Positions 1 to 9,597 of a stretch of 64,000 nt of DNA are shown in pieces (the stretch's first letter is position 1; every line of letters starts with the position of its first letter). The stretch comes from Gloeocapsopsis sp. IPPAS B-1203 (lineage in GTDB: Bacteria; Cyanobacteriota; Cyanobacteriia; Cyanobacteriales; Chroococcidiopsidaceae): assembly GCF_002749975.1 (NCBI RefSeq), contig NZ_PEIG01000001.1, positions 124,001-188,000 of the forward strand. Reading direction: 5' to 3'. A program made the position numbers and the translations under genes. The notes beneath the pieces were generated by a model. It saw only the letters and a program-made list of their open reading frames with translations. It was not told where the DNA came from and searched no databases.

Positions 1-18
1 AGTTTTCTTGGAGAGAGT

Positions 19-1377
19 ATGAGCGAATTTCCAAAGCAATCTCGTCGTAAGTTTCTTTTAACGGCTGGAGCATCTACGGTAGGGTCAATTTTCCTTAAAG
101 GATGTTTAGGAAACCCGCCTGGAACAACGGTTAGCACAACTCAAGTTCAACAAGTAGCGGCTACAAATATTGATCCGGCACAGGCTCCAGAAACTCCCAG
201 AATTAAGTTAGGCTACATCCCAATTGTAGAAGCGGCTCCCTTAATTGTGGCAAAAGAAAAAGGTTTTTTTGCTAAGTATGGAATGACTGAAGTTGAAATA
301 TCAAAACAAGCAAACTGGGGTTCAGCTAGAGATAACGTTGAAATTGGTTCAGCAGGTGGTGGCGTGGATGGCGGACAATGGCAAATGCCGATGCCTTATC
401 TCATTTCTGAAGGTAGAATTACCAAAGGCAATGTCCGAATTCCAATGTACGTTTTATGTCAGCTAAATACACAAGGAAACGGAATTGCGATCGCCAATAA
501 ACATCAAGCCCAAGGTATTGGACTAAAACTTGCAGGTAAAGAATCATTATTCGCGCAATTAAAATCAGCAGGAACTCAATTTACAGCAGCTTATACTTTC
601 CCGCAAGCTAATCAAGATTTATGGATTCGCTACTGGCTAGCAGCAGGTGGCATTGATCCAGATAGTGAAGTGAAATTATTGACAGTCCCCGCCGCGCAAA
701 CCGTCGCCAACATGAAAACAGGAACAATGGATGCATTTAGCACCGGCGATCCTTGGCCTTACCGTATTGTGACAGATGGTATTGGTTACATGGCGGCATT
801 AACCGCAGAGATGTGGAAAAATCACCCTGAAGAATATCTAGCAATTCGGGCGGAATGGGTAGACAAACATCCCAAAGCAGCAAAAGCTTTATTAAAGGGA
901 ATCATGGAAGCCCAACAATGGTGTGATAACTTTGATAATCGCCAAGAACTGACACAAATTCTTTCGAGCAGAAACTACTTTAATGTCCCAGCGGAAGTGC
1001 TTTTAGATCCGTTTATGGGCAAGATCGATATGGGCGATCGCGTGATCGATGACCGCTCAATGGCAACACTCTACTGGAAAGACGAACGCGGAAGTGTTTC
1101 TTATCCTTACAAGAGTCACGATCTTTGGTTTTTAACCGAAAGCGTCCGCTGGGGCTTTTTACCGCCCGATACATTAACAAATGCTAATGCTTTAATCGAT
1201 AAAGTCAATCGCGAAGATTTGTGGAAAGAAGCAGCACAAGAACTGAGTATCGCCGCCGCAGATATTCCCACTAGCACTTCACGCGGTGTAGAACAATTTT
1301 TTGATGGTATCTCATTCGATCCAGCAAATCCTAACGCTTATCTTCAGAGTTTAAAAATTAAGCGAGTCAATGTTTAA
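19..1377 (+). CDS. cmpA: Bicarbonate ABC transporter substrate-binding lipoprotein CmpA
   Basis: Periplasmic lipoprotein (452 aa) that captures bicarbonate for the BCT1 ABC transporter. The N-terminus has a twin-arginine motif (SRRKFLLTA, residues 8-16) and a lipobox ending at C29 (LKGC). The rest is the NrtA/CmpA binding fold. Bicarbonate rather than nitrate is inferred from CmpA-type stretches: GGQWQMPMP near 118-126, Gln199 in NQDLW where nitrate-binding NrtA has His, and Glu272 in HPEEY where NrtA has Lys. These contrasts are recalled from the two families, not aligned here. GGAGAG precedes the ATG. First gene of a four-gene operon; its promoter lies outside the window. Confidence 0.88.
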   Translation: MSEFPKQSRRKFLLTAGASTVGSIFLKGCLGNPPGTTVSTTQVQQVAATNIDPAQAPETPRIKLGYIPIVEAAPLIVAKEKGFFAKYGMTEVEISKQANWGSARDNVEIGSAGGGVDGGQWQMPMPYLISEGRITKGNVRIPMYVLCQLNTQGNGIAIANKHQAQGIGLKLAGKESLFAQLKSAGTQFTAAYTFPQANQDLWIRYWLAAGGIDPDSEVKLLTVPAAQTVANMKTGTMDAFSTGDPWPYRIVTDGIGYMAALTAEMWKNHPEEYLAIRAEWVDKHPKAAKALLKGIMEAQQWCDNFDNRQELTQILSSRNYFNVPAEVLLDPFMGKIDMGDRVIDDRSMATLYWKDERGSVSYPYKSHDLWFLTESVRWGFLPPDTLTNANALIDKVNREDLWKEAAQELSIAAADIPTSTSRGVEQFFDGISFDPANPNAYLQSLKIKRVNV

Positions 1378-1411
1378 GGGTAACGGGTAAACGGTAATAG
1401 CTTCAAGATTT

Positions 1412-1453
1412 CCAATTACCAATTACCAATTACCAATTACCAATCACCAATTA
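1412..1453. repeat. Heptamer tandem repeat between cmpA and cmpB
   Basis: Six tandem 7-bp units of CCAATTA (the fifth reads CCAATCA) fill the gap just before the cmpB ribosome binding site (AGGAGAA). The same heptamer recurs in the next intergenic gap of this operon. It fits the short tandemly repeated sequences known from cyanobacterial intergenic DNA. Confidence 0.85.
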
Positions 1454-1467
1454 GGAGAACAAAGTTA

Positions 1468-2307
1468 ATGACAACGTTACGCACCCGTCCAGCTAGAGGT
1501 TTACAAAATCCTTGGATATCGCGGATTAATAAACAATTTCCCGATCTTATACCGCCAATCGTTGCGATCGCCATCTTCCTAATAATCTGGCAACTATTTT
1601 CTTTAACACCTGGTGCAACTCTACCTGGACCGATTCAAGTTGTTCAAGATACCTGGATACTGATTTTTTGGCCTTTCTTTGACTTGGGTGGAACAAATGT
1701 AGGTTTATTCTGGCAAATTCTTGCTAGCTTACAACGAGTCGCAATTAGTTATGTATTAGCGGCAATTGTTGGCATTGGCTTAGGCATTTTGATCGGCACA
1801 AGTAAATTAATGTCCAAAGCGCTAGACCCGATTTTTCAACTCTTACGAACAGTACCACCGCTAGCATGGGTTCCCATTTCCCTCGCCGCATTACGCCAAA
1901 ACGAACCCGCAGCATTATTCGTAATCTTCATCACCGCAATATGGCCTATCTTAATCAACACAGCGGTAGGCGTGAAACAGATTCCCCAAGACTACAACAA
2001 CGTTGCCAAAGTACTGCAACTCACCCGCAAAGAATATTTCTTCAACATTCTCATTCCCGCAGCGTTACCCTACATTTTCACAGGTTTACGAATCGCGATC
2101 GGCTTAGCTTGGCTAGCAATTATCGCCGCAGAAATCGTTATGTCCGGTATCGTCGGCATCGGCTTCTTCATTTGGGAAGCATACCAAAACAATAACGTTA
2201 GTGAAGTGATTTTAGCCCTCGTTTACATCGGTATTGTTGGCTTACTCCTCGACAAATTAATGGCATGGATTGAAACCCTAATCGTACCCCAAGGACAAAA
2301 AACTTAA
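1468..2307 (+). CDS. cmpB: Bicarbonate ABC transporter permease CmpB
   Basis: Inner-membrane permease (279 aa) of the NrtB/CmpB/SsuC type, forming the channel of the bicarbonate importer. Several hydrophobic spans are evident, the first near residues 30-48. The cytoplasmic EAA-type coupling loop that contacts the ATPases is around 185-205 (TRKEYFFNILIPAALP). It lies between cmpA and cmpC in the canonical order and has AGGAGAA upstream of its ATG. Assignment to bicarbonate rather than nitrate rests on cmpA; the permease alone does not discriminate. Confidence 0.87.
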   Translation: MTTLRTRPARGLQNPWISRINKQFPDLIPPIVAIAIFLIIWQLFSLTPGATLPGPIQVVQDTWILIFWPFFDLGGTNVGLFWQILASLQRVAISYVLAAIVGIGLGILIGTSKLMSKALDPIFQLLRTVPPLAWVPISLAALRQNEPAALFVIFITAIWPILINTAVGVKQIPQDYNNVAKVLQLTRKEYFFNILIPAALPYIFTGLRIAIGLAWLAIIAAEIVMSGIVGIGFFIWEAYQNNNVSEVILALVYIGIVGLLLDKLMAWIETLIVPQGQKT

Positions 2308-2309
2308 TC

Positions 2310-2337
2310 CCAATTACCAATTACCAATTACCAATTA
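2310..2337. repeat. Heptamer tandem repeat between cmpB and cmpC
   Basis: Four perfect CCAATTA units, then a further CCA directly before the cmpC start region. The unit and orientation match the cmpA-cmpB gap. No Shine-Dalgarno sequence is visible in front of cmpC, so the repeat occupies the place where one would be expected. Confidence 0.85.
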
Positions 2338-2342
2338 CCACT

Positions 2343-4346
2343 ATGTCTGTATTCGTTGCTGTCGATAACATTGATAAAGTCTTTGATTTAGCTGGCGGTG
2401 GGCAATACGTAGCCCTCAAAGGAATTGACCTGCAAATCAAAAAAGGCGAATTTGTTTCCTTAATTGGTCACTCTGGCTGCGGTAAATCAACGCTATTAAA
2501 TATGGTGGCGGGATTAGATTTACCCTCCGATGGTGTCGTCACCCTTGAAGGACAACGCATCACCAAACCAGGACCCGATCGCATGGTTGTCTTTCAAAAT
2601 TATTCATTGCTACCGTGGCGTACCGTCCGCGAAAATATCGCCTTAGCAGTAAATGCAACGATGAAAGATTTACCCGCAGGCGAACGACGTGCGATCGTCG
2701 AACAACATATTGATATGGTAGGGTTGCGTCCTCATGCAGATAAACCCCCAGAGATGCTATCCGGCGGACAAAAACAACGAGTAGCGATCGCCCGCGCTTT
2801 AGCAATTCGTCCCAAATTACTCTTACTCGATGAACCTTTCGGGGCGCTAGATGCATTAACACGGGGGAACTTGCAAGAACAACTCATGCAAATTTGCGAG
2901 GAAAACCACGTTACCGCAATTATGGTGACGCACGATGTCGATGAAGCCGTATTGCTATCTGATCGCATTGTGATGTTAACCAATGGACCCGAATCAAAGA
3001 TTGGTCAAATTCTCGAAGTTGATATCCCGCGTCCGCGCAAGCGCATGGAAGTTGTCGAACATCCTAGCTACTACAGCTTGCGCAGTGAGATGATTTACTT
3101 CCTCAACCAGCAAAAACGGATTAAAAAAATTCGAGCACGGAAAACGGCGGCGATTTCCCGTCACGGCTTAGAAAAAGTCAATCTCGAAATCGGTTTTGTT
3201 CCCCTCACAGCTTGCGCCCCTTTAGCAGTAGCGAAAGAAAAAGGCTTTTTTACAAAGCATGGTTTGGACGAAGTGACTCTGGTACGCGAAACAAGTTGGC
3301 GGGGAATTGTTGATGGTATCAGTGGTGGCTATTTAGACGCCGCGCAAATGCCTTCAGGAATGCCAATGTGGTTAACTTTAGGAGGCGAAAACCGTCCGTT
3401 ACCTGTTGCAACATCGCTAACAATGACGCGTAACGGTAACGCGATTACTCTCGATAAACGTTTTTACGAGCAAGGCATTTACACCTTATCTGATTTCAAA
3501 GCATATCTGCATTCAACTGCCAATCAACAGCATCGCATGGGCATGGTGCATCCAAGTTCGATGCATAACTTACTACTACGTTACTGGCTAGCCGCAGGTG
3601 GTATCGATCCCGATCGCGATGTTTCTCTCAAAACAATTCCTCCCGCACAAATGATCGTAGATTTACAAGCTGGAACAATTGACGGTTACTGCGTCGGAGA
3701 ACCTTGGAATATCCGCGCTGCGGAAGAAGGCGTTGGTTTTACTATAGCTACTGACTTAGAAATTTGGCTAGGACACCCTGGTAAAGTTCTCGGCGTCCGC
3801 GAAGATTGGGCAGCAGCGTATCCTAACACGCATATTGCCCTAGTTAAAGCACTCTTAGAAGCTTGTCGCTACTGTGGAAATCCAGCGAATTCTGAAGAAG
3901 TCCGCGAAATTGTGGCGCGGCGGGAGTACGTCAGCACAGATCTTGCTTATGTTCAAATCGAAGATCCGAATACCTCAACGTGTAGTCTCGATCGTCCGAT
4001 GCGAGAGTATGCGCATCACCAATTTTATGCAGACTCAGCGATTAATCGTCCCAGTCGTACCGAACAACTGTGGATTATGACGCAACTGGCGCGTTGGGGT
4101 GATACTCCATTTCCCAGAAACTGGGTAGAAATCGTCGAACGCATTTGCAAAGTTGGTGTGTTCAGTACTGCTGCTAGAGAATTGGGTTTAGATATCAGTT
4201 ACACTCGTCAGCCGATCAAGTTATTTGACGGTAGTGTCTTCAATGCTGACGATCCAATTGGCTATCTCAACGATTTAGCAATCAAACGCGATTTCTCGAT
4301 CGCTGAAGTTGTGCTTGATGCGCGACGTCCGCTTGTCGCCGCTTAA
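2343..4346 (+). CDS. cmpC: CmpC: ATPase fused to a CmpA-like regulatory domain
   Basis: Two-part protein of 667 aa. Residues 1-260 are an ABC ATPase with Walker A GHSGCGKST (42-50), signature LSGGQ (139-143), Walker B LLLLDEP (159-165) and a switch His in TAIMVTHD. Residues about 275-660 are a CmpA/NrtA-like solute-binding domain kept in the cytoplasm, starting near IGFVPL and including [11 protein letters not shown] and GYCVGEPWN. In the NrtC/CmpC family this tail senses substrate and regulates transport. The fused architecture confirms the Nrt/Cmp family and rules out a generic taurine or sulfonate importer. Confidence 0.88.
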   Translation: MSVFVAVDNIDKVFDLAGGGQYVALKGIDLQIKKGEFVSLIGHSGCGKSTLLNMVAGLDLPSDGVVTLEGQRITKPGPDRMVVFQNYSLLPWRTVRENIALAVNATMKDLPAGERRAIVEQHIDMVGLRPHADKPPEMLSGGQKQRVAIARALAIRPKLLLLDEPFGALDALTRGNLQEQLMQICEENHVTAIMVTHDVDEAVLLSDRIVMLTNGPESKIGQILEVDIPRPRKRMEVVEHPSYYSLRSEMIYFLNQQKRIKKIRARKTAAISRHGLEKVNLEIGFVPLTACAPLAVAKEKGFFTKHGLDEVTLVRETSWRGIVDGISGGYLDAAQMPSGMPMWLTLGGENRPLPVATSLTMTRNGNAITLDKRFYEQGIYTLSDFKAYLHSTANQQHRMGMVHPSSMHNLLLRYWLAAGGIDPDRDVSLKTIPPAQMIVDLQAGTIDGYCVGEPWNIRAAEEGVGFTIATDLEIWLGHPGKVLGVREDWAAAYPNTHIALVKALLEACRYCGNPANSEEVREIVARREYVSTDLAYVQIEDPNTSTCSLDRPMREYAHHQFYADSAINRPSRTEQLWIMTQLARWGDTPFPRNWVEIVERICKVGVFSTAARELGLDISYTRQPIKLFDGSVFNADDPIGYLNDLAIKRDFSIAEVVLDARRPLVAA

Positions 4347-4393
4347 GCCTCAAAAATCAATCCAAAATCCGAAATTTACAATCTGGAATTACA

Positions 4394-5242
4394 ATGTTTA
4401 AGCGCACTTTTGCCTATACCGAGACAGCAAGTCAAACCGTGTCAGTTGCAACGCAACGCGAACCATTTTTGGTGATGGAAGATGTCTCGAAGGTTTATCC
4501 CACATCAAAAGGTCCTTATACGGTTTTAGATGGTGTTAATCTCACGGTTGCTGAAGGTGAATTTATCTGTGTTATCGGTCACTCAGGTTGTGGTAAATCA
4601 ACACTCCTCAACATGGTTGCAGGGTTTAATCACCCAACTTCAGGAGAAGTGCGGCTTGGTTCTAAACCAATTACCAAACCAGGTCCCGATCGCATGGTAG
4701 TCTTCCAAAACTACGCTTTACTTCCTTGGCGGACAGCGTTTGAAAATGTTTACTTAGCAGTTAATGCAGTTCACCCTAATAAACCTCAAGCCGAAAAAAG
4801 AGCGATCGTCCGCGAACACTTAGCAATGGTAGGACTTAGCGAAGCTGCGGATAAAAAACCACCACAACTCTCAGGTGGTATGAAACAGCGGGTCAGTATT
4901 GCACGGGCTTTGGCAATTCGTCCGCAAGTATTGATTTTAGATGAACCTTTTGGCGCGTTGGATGCGATTACTAAAGAGGAACTACAAGAAGAATTGCTGA
5001 AAATTTGGAACGATCATCGCTGTACAGTTTTGATGATTACGCACGACATTGATGAAGCTTTATTTTTAGCAGATCGCTTGGTAATGATGACAAATGGTCC
5101 TCACGCAAAAATTGGGGAAGTTATGGAAATTCCCTTTCCCCGCCCACGCGATCGCGCCCGCATTATGGAAGACCCGCAATACTACAAGTTACGCAACTAC
5201 GCGCTTGATTTCCTCTACCATCGTTTTGCTCACGATGAGTAG
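4394..5242 (+). CDS. cmpD: Bicarbonate ABC transporter ATPase CmpD
   Basis: Second ATPase of the importer (282 aa), without the C-terminal sensor domain of CmpC. Walker A GHSGCGKST is at 62-70, signature LSGGM at 159-163, Walker B ILDEP at 181-185, and the switch His in VLMITHD. About 25 extra N-terminal residues precede the ATPase core. It closes the cmpABCD order, 47 bp after cmpC. The ATPase cores of CmpC and CmpD are clearly related, consistent with an old duplication in this family. Confidence 0.88.
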   Translation: MFKRTFAYTETASQTVSVATQREPFLVMEDVSKVYPTSKGPYTVLDGVNLTVAEGEFICVIGHSGCGKSTLLNMVAGFNHPTSGEVRLGSKPITKPGPDRMVVFQNYALLPWRTAFENVYLAVNAVHPNKPQAEKRAIVREHLAMVGLSEAADKKPPQLSGGMKQRVSIARALAIRPQVLILDEPFGALDAITKEELQEELLKIWNDHRCTVLMITHDIDEALFLADRLVMMTNGPHAKIGEVMEIPFPRPRDRARIMEDPQYYKLRNYALDFLYHRFAHDE

Positions 5243-5345
5243 TGGTTGTATTTAATACGTGCTTCGTGTTTTTTTTACCGCCATTATATTCCTAGTTCGC
5301 AATATAGTGGCATTTCCTCAATCTTATGCTGTTTTAAGGATATTC

Positions 5346-5705
5346 ATGCAATCTCCTCAAGCCCTTACTCCTGTTGCAGAATATTTCAAAGTCTTATCTG
5401 AAGTGAGTCGATTAACAGTTTTAAGCAGTCTCACTTCAGGGGCAAAAAATGTCACCGAAATTATTACAATAACTGGACTCGGACAAGCGAATGTTTCTAA
5501 ACATTTGAAAGTGTTACTACAAGCAGGTATTGTAACTCGCACTCCTCAAGGTGGTAGTGTCTATTACCAAATTGTCGATCCAATCGCTTTCGAGTTATGT
5601 GAATTGGTGTGCGATCGCCTTTCGATTCGGATCAATGAACAAGCAAAACAAATCGCAGCATTGCAGAGTTTACGCGAGCGCTCGTCTTATAGTAATCGTG
5701 TGTAA
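5346..5705 (+). CDS. ArsR-family winged-helix regulator next to cmp
   Basis: Small repressor-type protein of 119 aa. An ArsR winged helix-turn-helix spans roughly residues 10-80, with recognition helix around GQANVSKHLKVL and the wing at QGGSVYYQIVDP. I start it at the ATG at 5346 because family members begin near SPQALTPVAEYF; the frame opens further upstream at 5259. It lacks the usual ArsR metal box (ELCVC) but has a Cys pair, C85 and C89, in helix 5 that might bind a metal or sense redox. The known cmp regulators (CmpR, CcmR) are LysR-type, so an ArsR gene here is unexpected. Confidence 0.8.
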   Translation: MQSPQALTPVAEYFKVLSEVSRLTVLSSLTSGAKNVTEIITITGLGQANVSKHLKVLLQAGIVTRTPQGGSVYYQIVDPIAFELCELVCDRLSIRINEQAKQIAALQSLRERSSYSNRV

Positions 5706-5944
5706 GTTACGAGATTTTTTGGAAACGAACCACAGAGGAGCCACTTTCGTGCGGAGGTTCCCGCGCCCTGTAGAACTCCGCGTGAGCCATGGCAAAGTTG
5801 CGGGGGTGCCCCCCGTTGTAGCAACTAGCGTAGCAATGGGAAACGCAGAGGAAGAAATCTTAAAGGTTAGTGTAGCTGGATTCTCATCTTGAGAAGGAGA
5901 GCTATCCATCAGAGGCTGAAGTTCCTCAACTACCAGCAGCTGCC

Positions 5945-6121
5945 ATGGACACTCCCCTGTTGTATGGTCAACTGATGAACCAACTGAGTCAATGGGTAAA
6001 CGCTAAAGACGTGCGTCATCTGCAAGGAGTCTCTGAAGCCGTTGGGGCGATATTGCCGTCTCAGAAGGCTTGTCTGGTCTATTGGTTGCCGTACCTGAGT
6101 CATCGAGACTGTAGTGCTTGA
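5945..6121 (+). pseudogene. Transposase N-terminal remnant (IS4-like)
   Basis: An open frame of 58 codons starts at ATG 5945 (MDTPLLYGQLMNQL...) and includes KDVRHLQGVSEAVGAILPSQ and YWLPYLSHRDCSA before a TGA. The pattern matches the N-termini of IS4-type cyanobacterial transposases, which run to about 350-450 aa, so this is a truncated start. No matching C-terminal part follows directly. A transposase C-terminal piece in the same orientation lies at 9598-9847 beyond the sbt genes, so one copy may have been split. Confidence 0.5.
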
Positions 6122-6203
6122 GCTAGTCTAGAGCGGATTCATTATTTGCTTGAAAATCTGCACATTTGCGCGGAGCGCTTCTACACCACTAAGGGGTTCT
6201 GAA

Positions 6204-7344
<1,141 letters not shown>

Positions 7345-7587
7345 ATGAATAAGTTTGAATCGAGGCAGTCACAGCTAAACTTGGATACGAATGAGGGGTG
7401 GGTCGTGCAGGTGTATGGCAGTAATCGCCGCTTGCTCTGTGTTTTAGAACCCTCCCACGGTTGGATCTTCTTGATCGGTTGCAGTGTTGGTTTACTGCTT
7501 TCAGTAATTTGGATTAACGCCGCTCGCTACAGTCCCCCCTTAGATCCGACCCCACCAACAGAGTCACCCGCATTGCAGGTGGATTGA
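7345..7587 (+). CDS. Small single-pass membrane protein
   Basis: Predicted 80-aa protein. A soluble N-terminal part contains VVQVYGSNRRLLCVLEPSHG (about 24-43), followed by one hydrophobic span, WIFLIGCSVGLLLSVIWINA (about 44-64), and a Pro-rich tail. Short proteins with this mix of VVQVY, RLL.LEPSHGW and a single helix are, as far as I recall, found in cyanobacterial genomes without known function. A perfect 9-bp hairpin follows 30 bp after the stop. It sits within the decayed sbt region, so expression is uncertain. Confidence 0.5.
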   Translation: MNKFESRQSQLNLDTNEGWVVQVYGSNRRLLCVLEPSHGWIFLIGCSVGLLLSVIWINAARYSPPLDPTPPTESPALQVD

Positions 7588-7616
7588 TACGACCCATCGT
7601 AGGGGCGAGGTATTCT

Positions 7617-7645
7617 CCTTGAGACATCGTAATTTGGTCTCAAGG
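7617..7645. repeat. Inverted repeat after the small membrane gene
   Basis: Perfect 9-bp stem CCTTGAGAC / GTCTCAAGG with an 11-nt loop. There is no T-tract, so it may be a weak terminator or part of a dispersed palindromic repeat. Confidence 0.5.
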
Positions 7646-7763
7646 CGACCATGGTGCGACCCCTCACAGCGGCGGATTAGCTAAGGCAACATCTGCACGA
7701 GTTTTGGATGGGTCGATGGAATCGGTTGGCGAGAAGAGACAGACGCTCTCTGGTTGCACTTTC

Positions 7764-8009
7764 TCAGGTGCGATCGCGGATCTCAGTGCCCCGCAGATCC
7801 AACCAGGTCAGCTAAACCAATCTAGTCAAGGCGGTCGTTTTTGCGACTGGGGTGTTGTAAAGGTCTAGCCAGGTAAGTTGTGCGAGATTTTTGAGCAGCG
7901 CAATATCAGCTACTGAGGTGTTGAACAGTAAAAGTTCTTCAAGTTCATGCAAGTGAGCTAGGGGGGAGATGTCTTCGATGGGATTGTTGCCCAGAAAGAG
8001 CGATCGCAA
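7764..8009 (-). pseudogene. Leucine-rich-repeat protein remnant
   Basis: The minus-strand frame encodes about three internalin-like LRR units: LRSLFLGNNPIEDISPLAHL, LEELLLFNTSVADIALLKNL and LTWLDLYNTPVAKTTALTRL. A TAG at 7812-7814 then interrupts it, yet the same frame goes on with LTWLDLRGTEIRDRT up to 7764. A single CAG-to-TAG change would account for the stop. The 5' side ends at a TAA with no good start. This is the core of a broken LRR gene. HIP1 sites inside it suggest it is resident cyanobacterial DNA, unlike sbtA. Confidence 0.6.
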
Positions 8010-8152
8010 TTTACATTAACCAGAGGCGGAGATCGCCAAACAAAAGAAAAACTTATGATTTGAATTTGACATTGCGTTTCAAATCCATGTTATGGAGCGC
8101 AAAAATCTGTCCATTTTAGGATAGGCTTAAACACATAGAGATTCATGTTTTG

Positions 8153-8168
8153 ATAGATCAGGATCTAT
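8153..8168. promoter_or_regulatory. Palindrome upstream of sbtA (distal)
   Basis: Perfect inverted repeat ATAGATC-AG-GATCTAT, about 200 bp before the sbtA start. Candidate protein-binding site by inference only. Confidence 0.35.
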
Positions 8169-8271
8169 GGAGGATGGTGCAGGACAGCTATCACCTTCCA
8201 GCCCCGTTAGGAGAGCGGCCATCTCTAAACACCCTATCGACAGGTTCTCGCGTAACGCCTGTGCTATATGA

Positions 8272-8287
8272 GGTGAAGCACTTCACC
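8272..8287. promoter_or_regulatory. Palindrome upstream of sbtA (proximal)
   Basis: Perfect inverted repeat GGTGAAG-CA-CTTCACC, 80 bp before the sbtA start codon, in otherwise non-coding DNA. The length and 2-bp spacer suit a dimeric repressor operator. Neither the regulator nor the promoter is known. Confidence 0.45.
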
Positions 8288-8366
8288 CTTACTTTCTTCA
8301 ACTTTTTAAAGCTCACTTATCACAATAATCGCCGCTCCTTGTTAGAGGAGGCGGAAGGAGGTTTTA

Positions 8367-9590
8367 GTGGATTTCTTGTCCGATTTTTTGACGAAATTCG
8401 GGGCGCAGTTGCAGTCACCAACGCTCGCCTTTCTGATCGGTGGTATAGTCATTGCCGCCCTTGGTAGCAAACTGGAAATTCCAGATGCGATTTATAAGTT
8501 CATTGTCTTCATGCTGCTCATCAAAGTCGGTCTGAGCGGCGGCATTGCGATCCGCAATTCCAATCTGACGGAGATGCTGTTGCCCGCGCTGTTCGCCGTG
8601 ATAACGGGGATGCTTATCGTATTCATCGGGCGCTACACGTTGGCCAAGCTGCCGGGCATCAGAACCGTGGATGCCGTTGCGACTGCGGGCTTGTTCGGTG
8701 CCGTAAGTGGCTCTACCCTCGCCGCCGGCATAACGGTACTGGAAGCGCAAGGCATCGAATACGAGGCCTGGGCCGGCGCACTCTATCCCTTCATGGACAT
8801 CCCAGCGCTCGTAACTGCGATCGTCGTGGCCAGCATTTATACCAGTAAGAAAAAGTCTCTCAGCGAGCAGCACCGTACCGCAGGCGCATCTTTCAGTACC
8901 GCAGACGCATCTTTCAGTACCGCAGGCGCATCTTTCAGTACCGCAGGCGCATCTTTCAGTACCGCAGACGCATCTTTCAGTACCGCAGGCGAGTATCCCA
9001 GCAGGCAGGAGTATCCCACAAGCAGGCAGGAGTATCGTAGCCAGCAGCGCATTACCGCAAGCGGGTATCCCAGCAAGCAGCGTGAACGGGTCAAAATATG
9101 GCCCATCGTGAAGGAAAGCCTCGAGGGTTCTGCCCTATCGGCACTGCTACTCGGCCTCGCTCTAGGTCTGCTAACCCGACCGGAAAGTGTCTTTGAAAGC
9201 TTCTACGAACCCCTCTTCCGCGGCCTACTTTCAATACTGATGCTGGTAATGGGTATGGAGGCCTGGTCAAGGGTTGGCGAGCTGCGCAAGGTAGCCCAGT
9301 GGTACGCCGTATATGCCTTGGTGGCGCCGCTGCTGCATGGGTTTATCGCCTTCGGTCTCGGCATGATTGCCCACTACGTCACGGGGTTCAGCCCTGGCGG
9401 TGTCGCGCTCCTGGCCATCATTGCCTGCTCCAGTTCAGACATCTCAGGACCGCCCACTTTACGAGCCGGTATCCCGTCGGCCAATCCCTCCGCCTACATA
9501 GGCGCGTCCACAGCCATCGGCACGCCGGTTGCGATTGCCATAGGAATACCGCTCTTCATCGGGCTCGCCCAAGCCCTGATGGGCAGCTGA
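8367..9590 (+). CDS. sbtA: SbtA sodium-dependent bicarbonate symporter
   Basis: High-affinity Na+/HCO3- symporter of the cytoplasmic membrane (407 aa; relatives are near 370). It has two halves of about five helices each. Conserved stretches include QLQSPTLAFLIGG, IRNSNLTEMLLP, EAWAGALYPFMDIPAL, the second-half GLLSILMLVMGMEAWSR, and SSSDISGPPTLRAGIPSANP. GTG at 8367 is chosen because AAGGAGG lies 6 bp upstream. The extra length comes from a repeat-expanded cytoplasmic loop (about 164-235). Its GC content is clearly above that of its neighbours and it has no HIP1, which suggests horizontal acquisition. It pairs with sbtB. Confidence 0.92.
   Translation: MDFLSDFLTKFGAQLQSPTLAFLIGGIVIAALGSKLEIPDAIYKFIVFMLLIKVGLSGGIAIRNSNLTEMLLPALFAVITGMLIVFIGRYTLAKLPGIRTVDAVATAGLFGAVSGSTLAAGITVLEAQGIEYEAWAGALYPFMDIPALVTAIVVASIYTSKKKSLSEQHRTAGASFSTADASFSTAGASFSTAGASFSTADASFSTAGEYPSRQEYPTSRQEYRSQQRITASGYPSKQRERVKIWPIVKESLEGSALSALLLGLALGLLTRPESVFESFYEPLFRGLLSILMLVMGMEAWSRVGELRKVAQWYAVYALVAPLLHGFIAFGLGMIAHYVTGFSPGGVALLAIIACSSSDISGPPTLRAGIPSANPSAYIGASTAIGTPVAIAIGIPLFIGLAQALMGS
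8876..8991 (+). repeat. 21-bp minisatellite inside sbtA
   Basis: Five full copies plus half of a sixth of a 21-bp unit, TACCGCAGGCGCATCTTTCA plus G, varying only at one base (GGC/GAC). In frame it adds TAGASFS/TADASFS heptads to the central cytoplasmic loop, residues about 171-208. A second looser repeat follows at 8991-9046 (EYPSRQ, EYPTSRQ, EYRSQQ), expanding the RQEY stretch normally present once. Confidence 0.95.
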
Positions 9591-9597
9591 ATCCCAG

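Noticed and set aside
1412-1453. CRISPR-like array
   Set aside because: Units are only 7 bp and directly adjacent, with no spacers and no cas genes.
19-5242. Nitrate transporter (nrtABCD)
   Set aside because: The operon layout is the same, but the binding protein has CmpA-type residues (Gln199, Glu272, GGQWQMPMP), and the sbt genes nearby support bicarbonate. Not excluded by direct test.
5551-5892. 113-codon frame overlapping the ArsR gene
   Set aside because: Overlaps ArsR in another frame and then runs into repeat-like DNA. A shadow.
8837-9106. Repeat-encoded minus-strand protein opposite sbtA
   Set aside because: It is the antisense reading of the sbtA minisatellite, with no ribosome binding site, and sbtA is clearly real.
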